In this document: positions 42,900 to 50,779 of the stretch, in pieces
Layout of the letters: each line of letters opens with the position of its first letter
Position numbering within the stretch: the stretch's first letter is position 1
NCBI RefSeq assembly: GCF_900142065.1
Contig: NZ_FSRJ01000002.1
Span: forward strand, 1-64,000
Length of the DNA: 64,000 nucleotides
From: Agromyces cerinus subsp. cerinus
GTDB lineage: Bacteria; Actinomycetota; Actinomycetes; Actinomycetales; Microbacteriaceae
Direction of reading: 5' to 3'
Translations under genes and position numbers: made by a program
Notes under the pieces: generated by a model
Seen by the model: only the letters and a program-made list of their open reading frames with translations
What the model was told of the DNA's origin: nothing
Database searches by the model: none

Positions 42900-43609
42900 C
42901 GATGCAGGCACGCAGCGACGAACAGCTCGAGCACGATCAGCTCGAGCACGAACTCAACCGCACGCTGAGTTCGCCCGAGGCCCGGTTCGGTGTGCGCATG
43001 CGCAAGAACCTCTCGGCCGAGGGGCTCCAGGACCGCGTGATGGAGACCGAGGCGGCCTCGCTCGAGAGCACGTTCGCGCACCTCCGCGCGAGCGCGGCCG
43101 TGCCGCAGGCGGCCGCGATCATCCTCGGTTCGCGTCGCAAGTTCATCGCGGGCGAGGGCAAGTCGGCGGCCTACGCCGCGCTTCTGAACGCCGACCTCGC
43201 CGCAACCGTGCCGAACGTCTACCTGATCGACGGGCACGCACTGAACCCGCTCGACGTGCTCAGCGACGTGCGCTCGACCGACGTGCTCGTGCTCTTCTCG
43301 CTGCGCCGCTACCGTCGCGAGACGGTCACGCTCGGCCGGCTCTTCAGCGAGGCGGGCGGTCAACTCGTCGTGTTCACCGACAGCGAGGCGGCGCCGCTCG
43401 CGCCCTTCGCGACCTCGCTCATCGTGCTGCAGACCGGATCCGCATCGTATGCCGACTCGCCGACCTCGGTCGCCGCCGTCTGCCACCTGCTCAGCACGCT
43501 CACGACCGCGAGCGCCAAGGGCGCCCGTCGACGGCTGGCCACGCGCGACGAGCTGAACCACGAGATGAACCTGTACTTCGACCACCGGAACGACGAGGAC
43601 GCACCATGA
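42896..43609 (+). CDS. SIS-domain protein, RpiR type without the HTH
   Basis: A 237-residue protein whose body matches the C-terminal SIS (sugar isomerase) domain of RpiR/MurR regulators: AAIILGSRRKFIAGEGKSAA, then STDVLVLFSLRRYRRETVTL and GGQLVVFTDSEAAPLAPF. RpiR proteins normally carry an HTH domain of about 75 residues first. Here only a 55-residue polar helix (like the RpiR linker) precedes the SIS domain. So it probably cannot bind DNA alone; it may sense a metabolite or work with another regulator. It overlaps both neighbouring genes by 4 bases. The role is open. Confidence 0.75.
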   Translation: MTMQARSDEQLEHDQLEHELNRTLSSPEARFGVRMRKNLSAEGLQDRVMETEAASLESTFAHLRASAAVPQAAAIILGSRRKFIAGEGKSAAYAALLNADLAATVPNVYLIDGHALNPLDVLSDVRSTDVLVLFSLRRYRRETVTLGRLFSEAGGQLVVFTDSEAAPLAPFATSLIVLQTGSASYADSPTSVAAVCHLLSTLTTASAKGARRRLATRDELNHEMNLYFDHRNDEDAP

Positions 43610-45630
43610 GGGTCACCCGCATCGAACTCTTCCAGGTGAGCCTGCCCCTCGTGCACGGCTTCCAGACGAGTTCGCACCGCAAGACCGGCCTCGAGCACAT
43701 CCTCGTGCGATTCACCGACGACACCGGCGCCACCGGATGGGGCGAGATCGCCTCGCCGAGCGACCCGTACTTCACGGCCGAGAACACCGAGACGGCCTGG
43801 TCGATCGCGACCCGCTACCTCGTGCCGCTCGTGCTCGACGCCGAGTGGGGGCACCCGGGCGAGGTCGACGCCCTCTGGGCGAAGATCCGCGGATACGAGT
43901 TCACGAAGGCGGGCTTCGCCGGCGCCGCGTGGGACCTCTGGTCGACCTCGCGCGGCATCCCGCTCGCCGAGGCGCTCGGCGGCACCCGCACCGAGGTCGC
44001 CGCCGGAGTTTCGCTCGGCATCGAACCGACCATCGACGAACTGCTCGCACAGGTCGCGGCGCAGCTCGACGCCGGCTACGCCCGGGTGAAGCTGAAGATC
44101 GCCTCGGGCTGGGATCTCGACCCCGTGCGCGAGGTGCGCCGCGCGTTCCCCGACCTGCTGATGCACGTCGACGCGAACGGTGCCTACCCGAGCGACGACG
44201 ACACGATCCAGCGGCTGGCGGCATTCGACGCCGAGTCGCTCAGCATGATCGAGCAGCCGTTCGCGCCCGGCGACTTCGTCGGCCACGCGCGCCTGCAGGA
44301 GCGCATCGAGACGCCCGTCTGCCTCGACGAGTCCATCGTGCGGCTCGACGACCTGCGAACGATGATCGCGCTCGGCTCGGGCCGGGTGCTCAACATCAAG
44401 GTCTCCCGCATGGGCGGTCTGACGGTCGCCAAGGCGGCGCACGACCTCGCCGTCGAGGCGGGCATCCCGGTGTGGTGCGGCGGCATGCACGAGTTCGGCA
44501 TCGGGCGAGCCGCGAACCTCGCCCTCTCCTCCCTCGAGCACTTCAGCTACCCCTCGGATGTCTCAGGGTCCGACAAGTACTACGCACGCGACGTGATCGT
44601 GCCGGCCGTGACCGCGCGCGACGGCGTCGTGAACGTGCCGACCGGGCCCGGCATCGGCTTCGAGGTCGACCTGGCCTGGATCGAGCAGAACCTCGAGCGC
44701 AGCTTCGATTCCGATGCGCGCGCCTCGCCGGACGACACGCGGGCCGGGGCATCCGCAGCCGTGCTCGTCATGGTCGACGACGCGGCAGAGGGCGGGCCGG
44801 TCGTGGAGACCCCGTTCCGCCGTGCCGACGTCGACGCGCCGCAGCTGGACGTGCGCGACCTGAGCGCGACCCGCGGCGACGGCATCTTCGAGACGCTCGG
44901 CGTGCACCGCGGCCGTCCGCAGGCGATCGAGGAGCATCTGCAGCGCTTCGCCCGCTCCGCCGCGCTGCTCGACCTGCCCGCGCCGAAGCTCGACGTGTGG
45001 CGCGACGCCATCCACGCCGCGATCGCGGCGCACGACAGCTCCGCCGACGGCTTCGTCAAGTTCGTGATGACGCGCGGCGTCGAGGGAGCCGGCGTACCGG
45101 TGGGCTGGGTCTACCTCGCCGATGCCGCCGACTTCACCGTGCCCCGCGAGCAGGGCGTCGCCGTCGTCACGCTCGACCGCGGCTACCGGCACGACGTCGC
45201 CCGCACCTCGCCGTGGCTGCTGCAGGGGGCGAAGTCGCTGTCGTACGCGGTCAACAAGTCGGTGCTGCGGGAGGCGGCACGCCGCGGCGCCGCCGACGTC
45301 ATCTTCACGAGCATCGACGGCTTCGTGCTCGAAGGGCCCTCCTCGACGGTGCTGCTGCGGTTCGGCGATCGCTTCGTCTCCCCGCCGAGTGACGACGGCA
45401 TCCTCGCCGGAACGACGCTCGCGAGCGCGATCGAGATGCTCGCCGCGCTCGGCCACGAGACGCACCGCGAGCCCGTGCGCGTCGAACAGCTCGCTTCGGC
45501 CGACGACATCTGGCTGCTCTCGAGCACCCGCTCGGCCGTCGCGGTCGCAGAGCTCGACGGCGTGCCGCGAGCCTTCGACGCCGAGCTGACGACCCGGCTC
45601 CAGACCCACCTGATCTCCCGAGACCACTGA
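43606..45630 (+). CDS. N-acylamino-acid racemase (NSAR/OSBS)-class IV PLP enzyme fusion
   Basis: A 674-residue fusion. Residues 1-370 are an enolase-superfamily NSAR/o-succinylbenzoate synthase: catalytic K162-x-K164 (VKLKIASG), metal ligands D189 (HVDANGAY), E216 (IEQPF) and D241 (CLDESI), and K265 (LNIKVSRMGG). Residues about 385-674 are a fold-type IV PLP enzyme like D-amino-acid aminotransferase or ADC lyase: GDGIFETLGV, K543 in GAKSLSYAVN, E576 in VLEGPSS, and ILAGTTLASAIEML. No stop or frameshift separates them. With GNAT and M20 genes alongside, conversion of D- to L-amino acids is likely, with transamination of D-amino acids by the second half. Confidence 0.85.
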   Translation: MRVTRIELFQVSLPLVHGFQTSSHRKTGLEHILVRFTDDTGATGWGEIASPSDPYFTAENTETAWSIATRYLVPLVLDAEWGHPGEVDALWAKIRGYEFTKAGFAGAAWDLWSTSRGIPLAEALGGTRTEVAAGVSLGIEPTIDELLAQVAAQLDAGYARVKLKIASGWDLDPVREVRRAFPDLLMHVDANGAYPSDDDTIQRLAAFDAESLSMIEQPFAPGDFVGHARLQERIETPVCLDESIVRLDDLRTMIALGSGRVLNIKVSRMGGLTVAKAAHDLAVEAGIPVWCGGMHEFGIGRAANLALSSLEHFSYPSDVSGSDKYYARDVIVPAVTARDGVVNVPTGPGIGFEVDLAWIEQNLERSFDSDARASPDDTRAGASAAVLVMVDDAAEGGPVVETPFRRADVDAPQLDVRDLSATRGDGIFETLGVHRGRPQAIEEHLQRFARSAALLDLPAPKLDVWRDAIHAAIAAHDSSADGFVKFVMTRGVEGAGVPVGWVYLADAADFTVPREQGVAVVTLDRGYRHDVARTSPWLLQGAKSLSYAVNKSVLREAARRGAADVIFTSIDGFVLEGPSSTVLLRFGDRFVSPPSDDGILAGTTLASAIEMLAALGHETHREPVRVEQLASADDIWLLSSTRSAVAVAELDGVPRAFDAELTTRLQTHLISRDH

Positions 45631-45640
45631 GGACGGCGAC

Positions 45641-46708
45641 ATGCAGTACGAGCGATTCGAGATCCCGGTCTTCGACGGCCACAACGACCTGCCGTGGACG
45701 GCGCGCGCGGATAACGGCTACTCGGTCGAGGGACTCGACGGCACCGAGCCGACCCTCCTCCACACCGACATCCCGAAGCTGCGCCACGGCGGCGTCGCCG
45801 GACAGTTCTGGTCGGTGTGGGTCGACTCGGCGATCGAGGGGGCCGCGGCCGTGCGCGCGACGCTCGAGCAGATCGACTTCGTGCACCGCATGGCCGCCCG
45901 CTACCCCGAGACGTTCGAGCTCGCGACGACCGCCGAGACGGCGCGACGCGCGATGGGCGCGGGCAGGATCGCCTCGATGATCGGCGTCGAGGGCGGCGGC
46001 CAGATCGACGGCTCGCTCGCGGTGCTGCGCGAGTACGCCCGGCTCGGTGCGCGCTACATGACGCTCACCTGGACGTCGACGAGCGACTGGGCGGACTCTG
46101 CGACCGATGAGGCGCGGCACGGCGGGCTCACCGAGTTCGGCCGTGAGGTCGTGGCGGAGATGAACCGCATCGGCATGCTCGTCGACCTCGCGCACGTCTC
46201 GGTCGCGACGGCCGATGCGGCGCTCGACACCTCGACCCGGCCGACGCTCGTCAGCCATTCGAGTGCCGCGGCCCTGAACCCGCATCCGCGGAACATGCCC
46301 GACCGCATCATCCGCCGGGTCGCCGACGGCGGCGGCGTCTACATGGTCACCTTCGTGCCGTCGTTCCTCACGGCAGGCCGCCGCGACTGGGTCAACGCGG
46401 GGGAGACCGGACCGAAGCCGCCCGTCACCGTCGCCGACGCGGCCGACCATGTGGAGCACGTGCGCAACGTCGCGGGCATCGACGGTGTCGGCCTCGGCGG
46501 CGACTACGACGGCACCGACGACATGCCCGACGGGCTCGGCGACGTCTCGGGCTACCCGGTGCTGTTCGCCGAGTTGGCCCGCCGCGGGTGGACGGAGGCC
46601 GAGCTGCGCAAGCTCGGCACCGAGAACGTGCTGCGCGTGGTCGCGGCATCCGATGACGACTACCTGGGATTCACGGGTGCCGGCGCCAGCCGACCCGTCG
46701 AGATGTGA
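45641..46708 (+). CDS. Membrane-dipeptidase family (M19) peptidase
   Basis: A 355-residue di-zinc dipeptidase of the renal dipeptidase family. Ligands are H14-x-D16 (DGHND), E117 (GVEGGG), H185 (LAHVS) and H206 (SHSSA), and the GVGLGGDYDG block is present near residue 285. M19 enzymes are unusual in accepting D-amino acids at the C-terminal side of dipeptides. Bacterial ones are cytoplasmic; no signal peptide here. GGACGGCGAC precedes ATG 45641, 10 bases after the fusion gene. It would release D-residues that feed the racemase/PLP enzyme. Confidence 0.9.
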   Translation: MQYERFEIPVFDGHNDLPWTARADNGYSVEGLDGTEPTLLHTDIPKLRHGGVAGQFWSVWVDSAIEGAAAVRATLEQIDFVHRMAARYPETFELATTAETARRAMGAGRIASMIGVEGGGQIDGSLAVLREYARLGARYMTLTWTSTSDWADSATDEARHGGLTEFGREVVAEMNRIGMLVDLAHVSVATADAALDTSTRPTLVSHSSAAALNPHPRNMPDRIIRRVADGGGVYMVTFVPSFLTAGRRDWVNAGETGPKPPVTVADAADHVEHVRNVAGIDGVGLGGDYDGTDDMPDGLGDVSGYPVLFAELARRGWTEAELRKLGTENVLRVVAASDDDYLGFTGAGASRPVEM

Positions 46709-46722
46709 GAGCGAGAACCGAG

Positions 46723-47457
46723 ATGGAGACAGTGAACGACGGCCCGAAGGTGCTCGTGGTCGTGAACTCCCGCCCGAGCAGCCTGCGGCGCATGCGGCCG
46801 TGGCTCGAGGAGTCGGGGCTCGATCTCGTCGTGGTCGTCGGCGAGGAGGGGCTGCCCGACGACCTCGGCTCGTTCGACGGCCTGATCATGCTCGGCGGCG
46901 GGCTCATGCCCGACGACGACGATCGCGCCCCGTGGCTCGCCCGGGAGCGGGAGCTCGCCGCCGAGGCGATCGCCGGGGACATCCCGACCCTCGGGGTCTG
47001 CCTGGGCGCCCAGATCCTCGCCCATGTCGCGGGCGGCGAGGTGCGGGCCTCCTTCGGCACCCCCGAGCGCGGCGCGACGCCGGTCTTCGTCACGGAGCAG
47101 GGGCTCGATGACGCCGTGCTGTCGCCGCTCTCGCCGGTCGCGCACGTGATCGAGAACCATGAGGACATGATCACCCGCCTGCCCGATGACGCAGTGCTCC
47201 TCGCCTCGAGCGATGCCTGCGTCAACCAGGCCTTCCGGCTCGGCCGCCACGTGCGCGGGGTGCAGTTCCACCCCGAGGCGGGAGCGCTCGACCTCGAGAA
47301 GTGGGACGACGCCGCGCTCGCCGCCGCCGGCATCGACAAGCAGCAGCTCGTCGATGCGGCCCTCGTGCACGAGGAGGAGTCCGCGGCGCGCTGCGCCCGG
47401 CTCGCGACGGCGTTCGCGGCCGAGGTCGTCGCCTCGCGCGTCACGCGCGTCGGCTGA
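46723..47457 (+). CDS. Type 1 glutamine amidotransferase-like protein
   Basis: A 244-residue class I GATase-fold protein. The nucleophile C93 lies in LGVCLGAQ, and H183 with E185 lie in QFHPEAG, completing the triad. No synthetase domain is attached. Stand-alone members hydrolyse gamma-glutamyl amides or cooperate with separate synthetases. In this setting, a gamma-glutamyl (perhaps gamma-D-Glu) hydrolase role is attractive but unproven. GAGAGCGAG precedes ATG 46723; GTG 46705 overlaps the M19 stop as an alternative. Last gene of the island. Confidence 0.85.
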   Translation: METVNDGPKVLVVVNSRPSSLRRMRPWLEESGLDLVVVVGEEGLPDDLGSFDGLIMLGGGLMPDDDDRAPWLARERELAAEAIAGDIPTLGVCLGAQILAHVAGGEVRASFGTPERGATPVFVTEQGLDDAVLSPLSPVAHVIENHEDMITRLPDDAVLLASSDACVNQAFRLGRHVRGVQFHPEAGALDLEKWDDAALAAAGIDKQQLVDAALVHEEESAARCARLATAFAAEVVASRVTRVG

Positions 47458-47499
47458 GCACGTGTGGGCTGAGCCCGCGCCGTGTGAGTCGGGCGCCGC

Positions 47500-48060
47500 T
47501 CAGCTCAGCCGGTAGGTCAGGCCGAGGTGGCCGCTCGGGTGAGGGGCCACGTGGTCGAGTTCCAGCGGGCGATCACCGAGGTCCGCCGGGGTGAACGGGC
47601 GCCCGGCGCCGATCAGCACCGGCACGACGCGCAGGCGCAGCACGTCGACGAGCCCCGCCCGGAAGAGCGCGTCGGCCAGGGTGAGGCTGCCCCAGACGAC
47701 GATGTGCTCGTGCCGGGTCTTGAGGTCGGCGGTGGCCTCGGTCGCGGCGCCGCGGAGGATCTCGATCGATCCATCGCCCCACGGCGCCGCCTCGAGGGTG
47801 TTCGACATCACGAACTTCGGCAGGCGGTTGATCGGCTCGGCGACGACTTCGACCTCGGGGTCGGCGACCGGCCAGTACTCGGCGAACATCCGGTAGGTGT
47901 TCGCGCCGAGCAGGATCGCATCGACGTCGGCGAGGAAGGCGAGCTGATCGTGGTCGTTCGGATTGCCGCCCCGGGCGACGCCGATGAAGTCGAGGCCGCC
48001 GTCGAGGTCGGCCGCATACCCGTCGACACTGACGATCTGCTCGACGGTGAGCCGGCCCAT
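47500..48060 (-). CDS. Dihydrofolate reductase-family (RibD C-terminal-like) protein
   Basis: A 186-residue NADPH-dependent reductase of the DHFR/RibD-C group. It has an N-terminal VEQIVSVDGYAADLDGGLDF, then DAILLGANTYRMFAEYWP, and late GSLTLADALFRAGLVDVLRL. Such proteins are common companions of ArsR/SRPBCC genes in actinobacteria; their reaction is rarely known. Its start codon shares the base at 48060 with the stop of the SRPBCC gene, so the three genes 48867-47500 form one coupled operon. Confidence 0.85.
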   Translation of the reverse strand: MGRLTVEQIVSVDGYAADLDGGLDFIGVARGGNPNDHDQLAFLADVDAILLGANTYRMFAEYWPVADPEVEVVAEPINRLPKFVMSNTLEAAPWGDGSIEILRGAATEATADLKTRHEHIVVWGSLTLADALFRAGLVDVLRLRVVPVLIGAGRPFTPADLGDRPLELDHVAPHPSGHLGLTYRLS

Positions 48061-48533
48061 CAGCGCTGCCCTCCGTCGTCGACCGGGGTCTCGAGTCGCG
48101 CGTCGAGCACGTCGAAGGCGCTCGCCCAGCCGTCGTAGACGTTCTCGTCGCCCGGCACCCCGGCGATGCCGACGAGGTGGAACGTCATCTCGGTGCGTTC
48201 GCCGAGGTCCACCAGGGTCACCGTGATGAGCGGGGCGTCGTCGTCACCCGGCATGCCCCACGTGAAGACGAGCCGCTCGGGTTCGACGACCTCGCGGTAG
48301 ACGCCCGCCGTCGGGTACTCCGAGCCGTCGGGGGCGATCATCGTGTAGCGGTAGCGCCCGCCGGGGCGCACGTCGAGCTCCACGGACTCGCGCGGCGTGA
48401 CGACGCCGGCGGGGTGCCACCACGCCGCGGCCTCGTCGGGGTCTGTCCACGCGTGCCAGATGACATCGCGCGGCGCGTCGAAGACGCGCGTGATGGTGAA
48501 CTGCTTCGTCGCGGTGCCAGTCTGTTCAGGCAT
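48060..48533 (-). CDS. SRPBCC (AHSA1-like) domain protein
   Basis: A 157-residue START/AHSA1-fold protein: FTITRVFDAPRDVIWHAWTD, then EAAAWWHPAGVV and the strand RYRYTMIAPDGSEYPTAGVY, ending with VYDGWASAFDVLDARL. These small proteins have a hydrophobic cavity; the ligand is unknown. It overlaps the ArsR gene by 8 bases and is cotranscribed with it, a standard pairing in which the SRPBCC gene is under ArsR control. Confidence 0.88.
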   Translation of the reverse strand: MPEQTGTATKQFTITRVFDAPRDVIWHAWTDPDEAAAWWHPAGVVTPRESVELDVRPGGRYRYTMIAPDGSEYPTAGVYREVVEPERLVFTWGMPGDDDAPLITVTLVDLGERTEMTFHLVGIAGVPGDENVYDGWASAFDVLDARLETPVDDGGQR

Positions 48534-48867
48534 CGGTCGTTCCCTTCCTCGTGCGGAGGTGCTCGTCGAGCTGGTCGAAGCGCGCGTTCCATTCGCCGCG
48601 ATGGCGCTCGACCCAGGCGGATGCCTCGTCGAGCGGCTCGGTGCGGAGGGTGCAGGTGCGCCACTGGGCCGACGCGGTTCGCTCGATGAGCCCGGCGCGC
48701 TCGAGCACCTTGAGGTGCTGGGAGATCGCGGGCCGGCTCATCGCGAAGGGCTCTGCCAGTTCTCCGACGGTCGTCGGTCCGCCGCGCAGGCGCGAGAGGA
48801 TCTCGCGTCGCGTCGGATCGGCGAGCGCCTGGAACACGAGGCTGAGCTCGTCGGGCCCCTGCTGCAT
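48526..48867 (-). CDS. ArsR family transcriptional regulator
   Basis: A 113-residue winged-helix repressor: LSLVFQALADPTRREILSRL, TVGELAEPFAMSRPAISQHL and KVLERAGLIER. No metal-binding Cys cluster of the ArsR type is seen, so it is of the non-metal branch found with SRPBCC genes. AAGGAG lies 8 bases before ATG 48867. Its own start codon sits inside the inverted repeat 48867-48900, indicating autoregulation. Confidence 0.9.
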   Translation of the reverse strand: MQQGPDELSLVFQALADPTRREILSRLRGGPTTVGELAEPFAMSRPAISQHLKVLERAGLIERTASAQWRTCTLRTEPLDEASAWVERHRGEWNARFDQLDEHLRTRKGTTDA

Positions 48868-48900
48868 GTAAGCAACTCCTTAATTAATGATTTGCTTACA
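48867..48900. promoter_or_regulatory. ArsR-type operator (TGTAAGCAA-N16-TTGCTTACA)
   Basis: A perfect 9-bp inverted repeat (48867-48875 and 48892-48900) flanks an AT-rich centre containing TTAATTAA and the ArsR gene's ribosome binding site. It lies between the ArsR operon and the rightward cupin gene. Confidence 0.72.
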
Positions 48901-48959
48901 TTACGTCGACCACGCGCCCGCGTCAAGGGACACTCCGGAATTGCGAGGAGAATGACGCG

Positions 48960-49343
48960 ATGACCGACGATGTTCGCAACGAGCACGATGTGCGCAACCT
49001 GCAGGCCGCCCTCGATTCCTTCACCGAGCCCTGGCAACCCCACCGGCTCGCGAGCGTGAACGACTACGAGGTGAAGGTCTTCAAGGCGCAGGGCGAATTC
49101 ACCTGGCACACGCATCCCGATACCGACGAGTTCTTCATGGTGGTCTCGGGCCGACTCGTGATCCAGTTGCGCGACGGAGACGTCGAGCTCGGCGCGGGTG
49201 ACGTCTACGTCGTTCCGCGCGGCGTCGAGCACTGCCCGCGCGCCGACGGCGAGGTCTCGGCGATGCTCATCGAGCCGCGCGGCACCGTGAACACGGGTGA
49301 CACCCCGAGCGAGCGCACTGCGCAGCTGCGCGAGCTCGGCTGA
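48960..49343 (+). CDS. Cupin domain protein
   Basis: A 127-residue single-domain cupin. The metal-binding motif 1 is FTWHTHPDTDEFFMVVSG, with H-x-H...E; motif 2 is GDVYVVPRGVEHCPRA. Small cupins of this kind act as isomerases, dioxygenases or sugar-nucleotide enzymes, or have no known activity. GGAGAATGACGCG precedes the ATG. It stands alone, divergent from the ArsR operon. Confidence 0.86.
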   Translation: MTDDVRNEHDVRNLQAALDSFTEPWQPHRLASVNDYEVKVFKAQGEFTWHTHPDTDEFFMVVSGRLVIQLRDGDVELGAGDVYVVPRGVEHCPRADGEVSAMLIEPRGTVNTGDTPSERTAQLRELG

Positions 49344-49346
49344 GGG

Positions 49347-49589
49347 TCACCTCCACCAGGTCCGCGCTGCGACCTTGACGAAGACCGTTTCGAGGGCCGA
49401 TCTGATGAACTGCCGGTGGAACTCCGGATGCCAGGCCGGGTAGCCGTCGTCTCCGTCGACTTTGGAATCAGTCTCAGACCACGATCCGCCGTCCCACCAA
49501 CGAAGAATCCCCGGCGTCTCGGGGTCTGGGTACCATCCTTCTTCTGCCAGGCCGTCATCGGTCAGTGGCGGTGCGAGAGGCTCGGACAT
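49347..49589 (-). CDS. DUF2510 domain protein
   Basis: An 80-residue protein with the DUF2510 motif [20 protein letters not shown] at residues 18-37, a Trp-rich module common at the N-terminus of actinobacterial membrane proteins. Here no membrane segment follows, so it is unusually short. The C-terminus ([11 protein letters not shown]) ends 3 bases from the convergent cupin gene. It may be a remnant of a longer protein. Function unknown. Confidence 0.72.
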   Translation of the reverse strand: MSEPLAPPLTDDGLAEEGWYPDPETPGILRWWDGGSWSETDSKVDGDDGYPAWHPEFHRQFIRSALETVFVKVAARTWWR

Positions 49590-49648
49590 TCGGTGAGTAT
49601 GACACTTCCGTGTCCGGGAGTCGACGCGGCATCCGTAGGCTGGCAGTC

Positions 49649-50062
49649 GTGCTCCGGACCATGCTGAAGTCGAAGATCCACCGCGCCACCGTCACGCACG
49701 CCGACCTCCACTACGTCGGCTCCGTCACGGTCGACCGCGACCTCATGGACGCGGCCGACCTGCTCCCCGGCGAGCAGGTCTCGATCGTCGACGTGACGAA
49801 CGGCGCCCGACTCGAGACCTACGTCATCGAGGGCGAACGCGGCTCCGGCGTGCTCGGCATCAACGGTGCGGCTGCGCATCTCGTGCACGAGGGCGACCTC
49901 GTCATCGTCATCAGCTACGCGCAGTTCGACGACGCGCACGCGCGCACGTTCGAGCCGCGCATCGTGCACGTCGATGCCGCGAACGCCGTCGTCGCGCTCG
50001 GGAACGACGCAGGCGAACCGGGAGCGAGCGGAGCGCAGCGCTCGCCGCAGTCCGTCGCCTGA
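49649..50062 (+). CDS. panD: Aspartate 1-decarboxylase
   Basis: A 137-residue PanD, which decarboxylates L-aspartate to beta-alanine for pantothenate and coenzyme A. The proenzyme start [20 protein letters not shown] is nearly identical to that of actinobacterial PanD. The self-cleavage Gly-Ser is in [10 protein letters not shown]; cleavage makes the pyruvoyl serine. The substrate-binding [16 protein letters not shown] block follows. GTG 49649 is used rather than ATG 49661 because homologues begin with the same four extra residues. No other pan genes are nearby. Confidence 0.93.
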   Translation: MLRTMLKSKIHRATVTHADLHYVGSVTVDRDLMDAADLLPGEQVSIVDVTNGARLETYVIEGERGSGVLGINGAAAHLVHEGDLVIVISYAQFDDAHARTFEPRIVHVDAANAVVALGNDAGEPGASGAQRSPQSVA

Positions 50063-50074
50063 CGGAGCAGGCCG

Positions 50075-50779
50075 TCAGCGCCGGGCGCGTACGACCCCGT
50101 GCTCGTAGGCGTAGACGACGGCGTGCACGCGGTCGCGCAGGCCCAGCTTCATGAGCACTTTCGACACGTGGGTCTTCACTGTCGCCTCGCCTACCCAGAG
50201 CCGCTCGGCGATCTCGGCGTTCGAGAGGCCGGCGGCGAGCTGCTCGAGCACCTCGCGCTCGCGGTCGGTGAGGGTGTCGAGCTCGGGCGACGGCTTCGGC
50301 TCACTGCCGGTGGACTCCGCGCTGTCGGCGGGCGCCGCACTCGCGCGGCCGGCGCGGCTCGCCACGGCCTCGATCACGCGCCGCGTGACATCCGGCGACA
50401 GCAGCGCGTCGCCGCGCGCGACGACCTGCACCGCCTCGATGAGCTGCTCGGGGCTCGAGTTCTTCAGCAGGAACCCGCTCGCGCCCGCCTCGAGCGCGGC
50501 GAACAGGTAGTCCTCGCGATTGAAGGTCGTGAGCACGAGCACGGCGGCAGCGGATGCCTCGTCGGCGGTGATGCGCCGCGTGGCCTCGAGTCCGTCCATG
50601 CCGGGCATCTGCACGTCCATGCAGACGACGTCGGGCGAGAGCGCCGCGACTGCGTCGATCGCCTCCTCGCCGTTCGCGGCCTCGCCGACGACCTCGATGC
50701 CGTCTTCGGAGTCGAGGATCGTGCGGAATCCGCCGCGCACGAGCGACTGGTCGTCGACCACGAGCACCCTGATGCTCAC
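50075..50779 (-). CDS. NarL/FixJ-type response regulator
   Basis: A 234-residue response regulator. The receiver domain has D9-D10 (VLVVDDQ), the phosphorylation site D55 (CMDVQMPG) and Lys in FLLKNSS. A linker of about 35 residues leads to a LuxR-type HTH (LTDREREVLEQLAAGLSNAE, then EATVKTHVSKVLMKLGLRDR). GTG 50779 has GAGGAGGTGCGC upstream and overlaps the kinase stop codon (GTGA). It acts with the histidine kinase encoded just before it. Confidence 0.92.
   Translation of the reverse strand: MSIRVLVVDDQSLVRGGFRTILDSEDGIEVVGEAANGEEAIDAVAALSPDVVCMDVQMPGMDGLEATRRITADEASAAAVLVLTTFNREDYLFAALEAGASGFLLKNSSPEQLIEAVQVVARGDALLSPDVTRRVIEAVASRAGRASAAPADSAESTGSEPKPSPELDTLTDREREVLEQLAAGLSNAEIAERLWVGEATVKTHVSKVLMKLGLRDRVHAVVYAYEHGVVRARR

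Noticed and set aside
49661-50062. ATG 49661 as the panD start
   Set aside because: Actinobacterial PanD proteins begin with [15 protein letters not shown], matching GTG 49649 exactly.
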